The position numbers and the translations under genes were made by a program. From the NCBI RefSeq assembly GCF_039522585.1, contig NZ_BAAADR010000012.1: a DNA stretch of 64,000 bases; one strand, written 5' to 3'. This document shows positions 58,293 through 64,000 of the stretch, in pieces; the first letter of the stretch is position 1, and each line of letters starts with the position of its first letter. Under the pieces are notes generated by a model that was not told where the DNA came from, made no database searches, and saw nothing but the letters and a program-made list of their open reading frames with translations. The DNA comes from Bisbaumannia salifodinae. GTDB taxonomy: Bacteria > Pseudomonadota > Gammaproteobacteria > Pseudomonadales > Halomonadaceae.

Positions 58293-59663
58293 TTAGAAGC
58301 GGTAGGTCAACTGGGCGCCGAAGCCATGGGCCTCGTTCTTGTAATCTGCCGCATAGGTGGCCCCGCCCAAACCACTATAGAGATCATCCCGGGACTGACT
58401 GATTCGGGTACTCCGCTCGGTCAGGTAGGAGTAGGCGAAGTCCAGGGTCAGGTCCTCGATAGGCGTCCAGCCGGCGCCGATAGAGAAGATCCGGCGATCG
58501 TCCGAAGGAATCCGCACGCTGCGATGTTGATCGCTGGTGGGCGTATTATCCAGGCTCACCCCGGCGCGCAGCGCCAGCTGAGGATTCAGCTGATACTCGC
58601 CCCCCACGGCGAAGGCCCAGGCGTTGGAGTAGCCCTGCGTCTCCTGGGTGATCTGCTGGCCCTGGCTGCCGGTGACCAGAATCTGCTCGAAGCGGCTCCA
58701 GCGGGTCCAGGAGGCACCGAACATCAGCTTCAGGCGATCCGACATTTGCTGGGTCACCGAGAAGTTGACGGTCTCCGGCGTGGTCAGATCCAGGCTGGCA
58801 CTATCCTGCAGCGGGACACCTGTATTGGGATCCAGCGCAATACTCCCATCTGGCGCCGTGGCCCGGAAGTCACCGGTCAGGGTGTAATCCACCTTGGAGC
58901 GATAGGTCAGACCCAGGGTGGTCTCGGGCACCGGTTGATAGATCACCCCCAGGTTATAGCCCCAGCCATCGTCGTCGCCCTCGACCCGGGAGTCGATATC
59001 GGCGGAGGGGTCGAAGGGCTGGGCGGGATTCCCCGGCACCCGCCGCCGCAGCTCCCCATCGACCCGGTTGTAGCTGATGCCGGCCCCGACCGACCATTGC
59101 TCATTGATGCGATAGGAGAGGGTCGGTTGGGCGCTGACCACCCGTACCTCGGTATAGTCGCCGAAGTAGCGCCCCTGGAAGCCCTCCTCATACTCGGTCA
59201 TGGAGCCGAAGGGCGCATAGACGCCGAAGCCGAAGGCCAGGCGCTCGTTCAGCGGCTGAGCATAGAAGGCGAAGGGAATCAGCTTGCCGGGCACCATATC
59301 GCCCTCGCTGGTGCCGGGAATCGTCCCCACCGGCACCTGCTGACCGGAGGCGTTAGCCGGATTGCCGGTCGCGGCGAACCCGCTATCGAGCATGGCATTG
59401 GCCTGCACATTGCTGATATCGCTGCTGACGTCGAGATAGGTCCCCCCGGCAGTGACCTGGGCCCGGTCCAGGAAGGACATGCCCGCCGGGTTGCCGAAGA
59501 CGATGGTGGCATCATGGACATTGGAGCTGCGCCCGGCATGGCCATAGCCCTGGCCACTGACACTCTGTTCGTTGATCTGGTACCCGCCGGCACTGGCCTG
59601 GCCGGCGAAGGTGGCGGCGGCGATGGCCACGGCCCAGGAGAGCTTATTGAACTTGTTATGCAT
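58293..59663 (-). CDS. fadL: Outer membrane long-chain fatty acid transporter FadL
   Basis: A 456-residue outer-membrane beta barrel for uptake of long-chain fatty acids or other hydrophobic compounds. A signal peptide ends near residue 25 (GQASA) and is followed by GGYQINEQSVSGQGYGHAG, the N-terminal hatch with the NPA motif (FGNPAGMSF). Many amphipathic strands follow, and it ends in QLTYRF with a terminal phenylalanine. Start ATG 59663 (MHNKFNKLSW). Upstream it has a candidate PsrA-type operator. Its insertion between prfB and recJ is unlike E. coli. Confidence 0.95.
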   Translation of the reverse strand: MHNKFNKLSWAVAIAAATFAGQASAGGYQINEQSVSGQGYGHAGRSSNVHDATIVFGNPAGMSFLDRAQVTAGGTYLDVSSDISNVQANAMLDSGFAATGNPANASGQQVPVGTIPGTSEGDMVPGKLIPFAFYAQPLNERLAFGFGVYAPFGSMTEYEEGFQGRYFGDYTEVRVVSAQPTLSYRINEQWSVGAGISYNRVDGELRRRVPGNPAQPFDPSADIDSRVEGDDDGWGYNLGVIYQPVPETTLGLTYRSKVDYTLTGDFRATAPDGSIALDPNTGVPLQDSASLDLTTPETVNFSVTQQMSDRLKLMFGASWTRWSRFEQILVTGSQGQQITQETQGYSNAWAFAVGGEYQLNPQLALRAGVSLDNTPTSDQHRSVRIPSDDRRIFSIGAGWTPIEDLTLDFAYSYLTERSTRISQSRDDLYSGLGGATYAADYKNEAHGFGAQLTYRF

Positions 59664-59764
59664 GATCACGACGTCCTGTTCAGGGGGTGAGCTGTACGTG
59701 GTAATAACCCCGCCCGCGATGGCGTTCCCCCAGTGTTGGCGCAACCCCCTGGGCGGATCAAGGC

Positions 59765-59818
59765 CAAACGTTCGTTTTAATGCAATATTTGCTAATACTT
59801 TGGTCGCACGATCGTTTG
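59765..59818. promoter_or_regulatory. Candidate PsrA-type operators in the fadL control region
   Basis: CAAAC-N4-GTTTT at 59765-59778 fits the PsrA pattern (G/C)AAAC-N2-4-GTTT(G/C) except for its last base. On the opposite strand CAAAC-N4-GTG at 59818-59807 is a weaker second site. Between them lies the AT-rich stretch where the fadL promoter is expected. PsrA is a TetR-type fatty-acid-sensing repressor in pseudomonads; its presence here is inferred. Confidence 0.4.
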
Positions 59819-59886
59819 ACTCCCTGAACTTTCAATCACTTGCCGAGTCCCCGCCGGGCGTCTTGCCCTGCCCCGGAAAGCGCTGC

Positions 59887-59918
59887 TTGACCTAGGTGTA
59901 ACTCATAGGTTTTACACT
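59887..59918 (+). promoter_or_regulatory. MerR-type promoter and operator of the merR-copA operon
   Basis: TTGACC (59887-59892) and TACACT (59913-59918) are separated by 20 bases, the over-long spacing typical of MerR-activated promoters. Within the spacer a dyad ACCTA-N11-TAGGT (59890-59910) is centred as expected for a MerR dimer. It lies 32 bases before the merR start. Confidence 0.65.
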
Positions 59919-59949
59919 TCCCGCTAGCGATTCCACCTCGAGAGACGCC

Positions 59950-60414
59950 ATGAAAGTGATCGAGCTCGCCCGGGCCGCCGGGGTCAGCGGAGAAACGGTG
60001 CGCCACTACACCCGGGAAGGGCTGCTGCATCCCTCCCGCGATCCGGACAACGGCTACCAGCGCTATGGTCCCCGGGACCTGGAGCGGCTGCGCTTTATCC
60101 AGCGTGCCCGCACCCTGGGCTTCAGCGTCGCCGAGATTCGCGACATCCTCGCCCATGCCGACCAGGGCGACTCCCCCTGCCCCCTGGTGCGCGACCTGCT
60201 GGCCAGCCGCCTGCCGGAGATCCACGCCCGTATCGCCGAGCTGCAGGCCCTGGCCAAACGCATGGAGCAGGCGCTGTCGACCTGGGAGGCGATGCCCGAC
60301 GGCACCCCGGATGGTCATAGCCTGTGCCGCCTGATCGAGAGTTTCCCCGAGCCCCTCAGCAATACCACGGCCGACGCCTCGCCCGACGCCCCCTCCAAGA
60401 AGGAGACACCATGA
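59950..60414 (+). CDS. MerR-family metal-responsive regulator
   Basis: A 154-residue MerR-type activator with the winged helix-turn-helix (IELARAAGVSGETVRHYTREGLL) and the long dimerisation helix. It has cysteines at positions 77 (SPC) and 126 (HSLCRLIE). Cysteine 77 is the residue that separates sensors of divalent metals (ZntR, CadR, MerR) from Cu(I) sensors, which have serine there. Position 112, a cysteine in most metal-sensing MerR proteins, is tryptophan. It controls copA by context: stop and start overlap as ATGA. The metal specificity is therefore uncertain. Confidence 0.88.
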   Translation: MKVIELARAAGVSGETVRHYTREGLLHPSRDPDNGYQRYGPRDLERLRFIQRARTLGFSVAEIRDILAHADQGDSPCPLVRDLLASRLPEIHARIAELQALAKRMEQALSTWEAMPDGTPDGHSLCRLIESFPEPLSNTTADASPDAPSKKETP

Positions 60415-63002
60415 ACGCCCAGACATCACTGCAGCGCAGCGTCCCCGGCATGAGCTGCCAGGGCTGCGTCAAGCGCCTACGCGAGGCGATTCAGGCCCGG
60501 GATCCCGAGGCCGAGGTAGTGGGCGAGCCCGCCGAGAAGCGCCTCACCGTCACCTCCTCGCTGGATGGCGGGGCCCTCGATGCCATCCTCGCCCAGGCCG
60601 GCTACCCGACCGGCGAGATCGCCCACGCCGACGAAGCGCCCGACGCCGCGACAGCCGACGAAGACAAGGCACCCGGCGCCGCGGATACCAAGGACGCCGA
60701 GGCCCCGTCGGCGACGGAACATGCCATCACCCAACGGCTGGCGATCGGCGGCATGACCTGCGCCAGCTGCATGAAGAGCGTCCGGCAGGCCCTGGAGCGC
60801 ACCCCAAGGGTGGCCACCGCCAGCGTCAATTTCGGCACCCGCACCGCCCAGGTCCATGGCAGCGCCGAGGCCGAGGCCCTGATCCAGGCCGTGCGCTCGG
60901 TGGGCTACGAGGCCGAGCCGATCGTCGACCTGCGCCAGGCCGAGGCCAGCCGCGCCGAACAGGACGCCAAGGAGTATCGCCGTCGCCTGCACGGCAGCTT
61001 CTGGTCGCTGGCGCTGGCGGTGCCGCTGATGGTCAGCATGGTCTTCTTCCACCCCCACCCATCGGGTCCGGGGCGGCTCTTCTGGCTGGCGATCGGGCTG
61101 CTGACGCTGGCGGTGCTGGCCGGCCCCGGCCGCCACTTCTTTATCAACGCCTGGAAGAACTTCCGTCACCACCAGGCCAATATGGATACCCTGATCGCCA
61201 TGGGCACCGGCACCGCCTGGGGCTACTCCATGGCGGTGGTGGCCTTTGCCCCCTGGCTTCCCGAGGTGGCCCACGGCATCTACTTCGAGGCCTCGGCGAT
61301 GGTGATCGGCCTGGTGCTGCTGGGCAATGCCCTGGAGCTGCGTGCCCGGGGCCGCACCAGCGAAGCCCTCAAGCGCCTGCTCGACCTGCAGAGCCGCACC
61401 GCCCGGGTGATCCGCGACGGCGAGGAGCGGGAGGTGGAGATCGACGCGGTGCGCCAGGGCGACCGGATCCGCGTGCGCCCCGGCGAGCGTCTGCCGGTGG
61501 ACGGCCTGGTGGTGGAGGGCGCCAGCCATATCGACGAATCGATGCTGACCGGCGAGCCGGTCCCGGTGGCCAAGGGGGTGGATGACGAGGTCAGCGCCGG
61601 CACCGTCAACGGCAAGGGGGGGCTGGTCTACGAGGCGACCCGGGTCGGTGCCGATACCCGGCTGGGGCAGATCACCGAGCAGGTGGCCAGCGCCCAGAAC
61701 TCCCGCCCGCCCATCGGCGCCCTGGCCGACAGGATCTCCAGCATCTTCGTGCCCTCGGTGATGATCATCGCCGTGCTGACGGCGCTGGCCTGGTTCAATT
61801 TCGGCGCCGAGCCGCGGGTCATTCATATGCTGGTCACCGCGACCACGGTGCTGATCATCGCCTGCCCCTGCGCCCTGGGCCTGGCCACGCCCATCTCCAC
61901 CATGATCGGCGTGGGCAAGGCCGCCGAGCGGGGCGTGCTGGTGAGAAACGGCGAAGCCCTGCAGACCGCCAGCAGGCTCACCACCCTGGTGGTGGACAAG
62001 ACCGGCACCCTCACCGAGGGCAAGCCACGGGTAACCGAGGCCCACTTTTTCTCTGGCACGGGGCTCGACGGCGATGAGGCCCGGCTGCTGGGCCTGGTCG
62101 CGGCCCTGGAGCGGGGCTCCGAGCATCCCCTGGCCAGCGCCTTGGTGAGCTATGCACAGGAGCGGATCGGCGACACGGCCGCCGAGACCCACGACTTCAC
62201 GAGCATTACCGGTGGCGGCGTCCGGGCCATCGATGGGGACGGCCGGCCGCTGCTGCTGGGCAATGCCCGCCTGCTGGAGGAAGCCGGCGTCGACCTGGGC
62301 GCCGCCGCCGAGCGGGCCACCCAGTGGGAAAAGCAGGCCCGCACCGTGGTCTACCTGGCCGTGGGCGGCGAGCTGGCCGCGCTATTCGGTATCAGCGACC
62401 CGCTGCGCCACGACACGGTCGAGGCGGTGAAGCGCCTGCAGGCCGACGGCCTCCGGGTGGTGATGCTGACCGGCGACAACCGGCACACCGCCGCCGCCAT
62501 CGCCGCCGAGCTGGCCATCGACGACTTCCGTGCCGGCCTGCTGCCCGAGGACAAGCACGCCGAGATCGCGCGTCTGCAGGGCGAAGGCGAGGTGGTGGGC
62601 ATGGTCGGCGATGGCATCAACGACGCCCCGGCCCTGGCCCGGGCCGACGTGGGCTTCGCCATCGGCCAGGGCACCGACGTGGCCATCGAGAGCGCCGGTA
62701 TCACCCTGATGCGCGGCTCCCTGCACGGCGTCGCCGATGCCATCGAGATCAGCCGGGCGACGCTGGCCAATATCAAGCAGAACCTGGTGGGAGCCTTCGG
62801 CTACAACGCCCTGTGCATTCCCATCGCCGCGGGGGTGCTCTACCCCCTCACCGGCATGCTGCTGTCACCGATGATCGCCGGTGCCGCCATGTCGCTCTCG
62901 TCCATCACCGTGGTCAGCAACGCCAACCGCCTGCGGTTGCTCAGGCTCGGCGCGCCGAGTGGCCACCCCACCGAAGCGACTCCGCGGGAGGCAACCCCAT
63001 GA
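60411..63002 (+). CDS. copA: Copper-exporting P1B-type ATPase
   Basis: Inner-membrane ATPase pumping Cu(I) or Ag(I) out of the cytoplasm. The 863-residue product has two N-terminal metal-binding domains: GMSCQGC at about residue 14, and GMTCASC near 116 after an acidic linker. The actuator motif is TGEP, the transport motif CPC is in IACPCALGLATP, and phosphorylation occurs in DKTGTLTEG. It also has SEHPLA, the hinge GDGINDAPALA, and the Cu(I) signatures YN (GYNAL) and MSLSS in the last helices. It overlaps merR and the following microprotein gene by four bases each. Confidence 0.96.
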   Translation: MNAQTSLQRSVPGMSCQGCVKRLREAIQARDPEAEVVGEPAEKRLTVTSSLDGGALDAILAQAGYPTGEIAHADEAPDAATADEDKAPGAADTKDAEAPSATEHAITQRLAIGGMTCASCMKSVRQALERTPRVATASVNFGTRTAQVHGSAEAEALIQAVRSVGYEAEPIVDLRQAEASRAEQDAKEYRRRLHGSFWSLALAVPLMVSMVFFHPHPSGPGRLFWLAIGLLTLAVLAGPGRHFFINAWKNFRHHQANMDTLIAMGTGTAWGYSMAVVAFAPWLPEVAHGIYFEASAMVIGLVLLGNALELRARGRTSEALKRLLDLQSRTARVIRDGEEREVEIDAVRQGDRIRVRPGERLPVDGLVVEGASHIDESMLTGEPVPVAKGVDDEVSAGTVNGKGGLVYEATRVGADTRLGQITEQVASAQNSRPPIGALADRISSIFVPSVMIIAVLTALAWFNFGAEPRVIHMLVTATTVLIIACPCALGLATPISTMIGVGKAAERGVLVRNGEALQTASRLTTLVVDKTGTLTEGKPRVTEAHFFSGTGLDGDEARLLGLVAALERGSEHPLASALVSYAQERIGDTAAETHDFTSITGGGVRAIDGDGRPLLLGNARLLEEAGVDLGAAAERATQWEKQARTVVYLAVGGELAALFGISDPLRHDTVEAVKRLQADGLRVVMLTGDNRHTAAAIAAELAIDDFRAGLLPEDKHAEIARLQGEGEVVGMVGDGINDAPALARADVGFAIGQGTDVAIESAGITLMRGSLHGVADAIEISRATLANIKQNLVGAFGYNALCIPIAAGVLYPLTGMLLSPMIAGAAMSLSSITVVSNANRLRLLRLGAPSGHPTEATPREATP

Positions 63003-63070
63003 GCTGGCTGATCAATCTGGCGGGCCTGGCGCTGATCGCCGCCATCGTCTGGTGGTTCTGGTTTCGCTAG
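62999..63070 (+). CDS. 23-residue single-pass membrane microprotein coupled to copA
   Basis: The ATG at 62999 overlaps the copA stop (ATGA) and opens a 23-codon ORF, MSWLINLAGLALIAAIVWWF followed by WFR. It is one hydrophobic helix with a Trp/Phe cluster and a C-terminal arginine at the membrane edge. This resembles small subunits of other transport complexes (for example KdpF of the Kdp ATPase) in size and arrangement only. The exact four-base overlap, as at merR/copA, argues that it is translated. Its stop lies in the CTAG flank of the adjacent MITE-like element. Confidence 0.65.
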   Translation: MSWLINLAGLALIAAIVWWFWFR

Positions 63071-63230
63071 GAGCCTGTCGGATTTGACCGATCGTCGCGA
63101 GAAAGACGGATTTCGAGACAAGTTTATCGATCGGATGAGGCGAATAGCGCGCTATTTAACGAATCAGATCGAATGAAATTGGCCGAAAGCCCGGGGTTCG
63201 CAGCAGATTAGTGTTAAGTCCGACAGACTC
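63071..63230. mobile_element. 160-bp MITE-like element with CTAG target duplication
   Basis: Terminal inverted repeats of 15 bases (63071-63085, GAGCCTGTCGGATTT, and the complement of 63216-63230) match at 13 positions. The four bases CTAG flank both ends (63067-63070 and 63231-63234) as a probable target-site duplication. The interior is less GC-rich than its surroundings and has no coding capacity. It was probably mobilised by a transposase encoded elsewhere; the parent IS is not in this window. Confidence 0.75.
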
Positions 63231-63247
63231 CTAGGCTCGGAAGTCGC

Positions 63248-64000
63248 CTAGGCGCCTAGCGGCTCGGCATGCTCCACCATCAGCTGCAGCGACTCGCGAC
63301 CCTTCCAGCGGTTGCGGTTGAGCTTGTAGGCGCAACGCAGGCGGTCGCCCAGGCCGAAGGCGGGCAGCTCGCCGGGGGTCAAGGCACGGAACCAGATCGC
63401 CCGGTGGCTCATGCGCCCCAGAGAGAGGTCCATCATCAGGTGGCTGCCATCGGCGCCCACCGGGCGCAGCGACTCCACCAGGAAGTCCCCCTCGAAGAGC
63501 GGCGCCTCGAACTCCCGGCCATAGGGGCCCAGGGCGTCGAGGGTCTCCAGGGTGGTGAGGCTGAGCTGCTCGGACGATAACTCCCCATCGGTCAGCACCC
63601 TGGGGTAGAGTTCGGCGCCGCCGAGCCGCTCCGCCACCGCCGTCAGCATGGCCTCCCGGAAGGCGTCCAGTCGCTCCCGGGGCACGCCCACCCCGGCGGC
63701 GCCGCGATGCCCGCCGAAGCGCGGTAGCGCCTCGGGGGCCAACTCATAAGCGCGCTGCAGGGCATCGCGCAGGTGCAGCCCCTCGATGGAACGCCCGGAG
63801 CCGGTGAGCATGCCCGGGGCCGCGGCAGGGGTCAGCACCAGGGCCGGCCGCCCGTAGGCCTGCACCAGCCTCGAGGCGACGATGCCCTGCACCCCCGCAT
63901 GGCCCTGCTCCAGGAAGATCACCAGGGCCGGGGCGTCCTCGGCCAGTGGCGCCTGGGCCAGGGCCTTGGCCTGCTCGGTCATCTCCGCCTCGATCGCCTT
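63248..64000 (-). CDS. recJ: Single-stranded-DNA-specific exonuclease RecJ, 5' end outside window
   Basis: The 250 C-terminal residues of a DHH-family 5'-3' exonuclease used in recombination and mismatch repair. Visible are the DHHA1 domain with GIVASRLVQAYGRPALVL, the SGRSIEGLHLRDAL segment and the GGHRGAAGVGV motif (GGH glycine-histidine substrate site). The OB-fold end (FRALTPGELPAF ... YKLNRNRWKGRESLQL) follows. The frame is open to the window edge. In E. coli recJ directly precedes prfB; here fadL and the merR-copA cassette lie between them. Confidence 0.96.
   Translation of the reverse strand, partial: KAIEAEMTEQAKALAQAPLAEDAPALVIFLEQGHAGVQGIVASRLVQAYGRPALVLTPAAAPGMLTGSGRSIEGLHLRDALQRAYELAPEALPRFGGHRGAAGVGVPRERLDAFREAMLTAVAERLGGAELYPRVLTDGELSSEQLSLTTLETLDALGPYGREFEAPLFEGDFLVESLRPVGADGSHLMMDLSLGRMSHRAIWFRALTPGELPAFGLGDRLRCAYKLNRNRWKGRESLQLMVEHAEPLGA

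Noticed and set aside
60477..62192. Minus-strand open frame of about 570 codons opposite copA
   Set aside because: CopA motifs are intact on the plus strand. The opposite frame is Gly/His-rich shadow sequence.

Overview
The window is a compact, GC-rich stretch of a gammaproteobacterial core chromosome. Gene order and protein sequences suggest a member of the Halomonadaceae (Halomonas or a close relative). That is an inference from family resemblance and synteny, not from a database search. Almost every gene is a housekeeping gene. I see no rRNA, tRNA, prophage, CRISPR array or intact insertion sequence.

Layout: 1-18411 (minus strand) is the classic cluster rpsB-tsf-pyrH-frr-uppS-cdsA-dxr-rseP-bamA-skp-lpxD-fabZ-lpxA-lpxB-rnhB-dnaE, which combines translation, isoprenoid and phospholipid precursors, outer-membrane assembly, lipid A synthesis and replication. 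Divergent from it, 18704-26521 (plus) carries map-glnD-dapC-arsC-like-dapD-dapE, coupling nitrogen sensing to lysine and peptidoglycan precursors. 26633-32584 holds a membrane-anchored cold-shock protein, slyX, trxB, a 2-Cys peroxiredoxin, a Zn-ribbon protein and aconitase. 32658-41322 (minus) holds malic enzyme, trpS, ald, a thioesterase, a DUF2007 protein, rlmI, mutM, rpmG, rpmB and radC. 41435-46211 (plus) is coaBC-dut-algC-argB-slmA. 46347-50454 (minus) is rpoH-ftsX-ftsE-ftsY. 50828-51760 (plus) is rsmD and a zapB-like gene. 51757-58108 (minus) holds rimI, a holD-like gene, bolA, an MFS exporter, an unknown gene, lysS and prfB with its programmed frameshift. 58293-64000 holds fadL (minus), a merR-copA-microprotein operon (plus), a 160-bp MITE-like element and the 3' part of recJ (minus). 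In E. coli recJ-prfB-lysS are contiguous, so fadL and the metal cassette look inserted between recJ and prfB.

The most unusual signal is a recurring pattern of short local duplications at gene boundaries. The lpxB/rnhB junction with its ribosome-binding site and start codon is copied twice more in tandem (95-bp unit). The mutM start with a ribosome-binding site is copied upstream. The rseP 3' end is repeated 82 bp away. The region before rsmD consists of 82-bp tandem repeats rich in DnaA-box-like 9-mers, followed by a 36-bp duplication of its start. FtsY carries a 22-unit hexanucleotide (Glu-Pro) array. Other points of interest are a 23-residue membrane microprotein translationally coupled to copA, a MerR regulator whose cysteines do not match a copper sensor, and candidate operators before fadL and ald.
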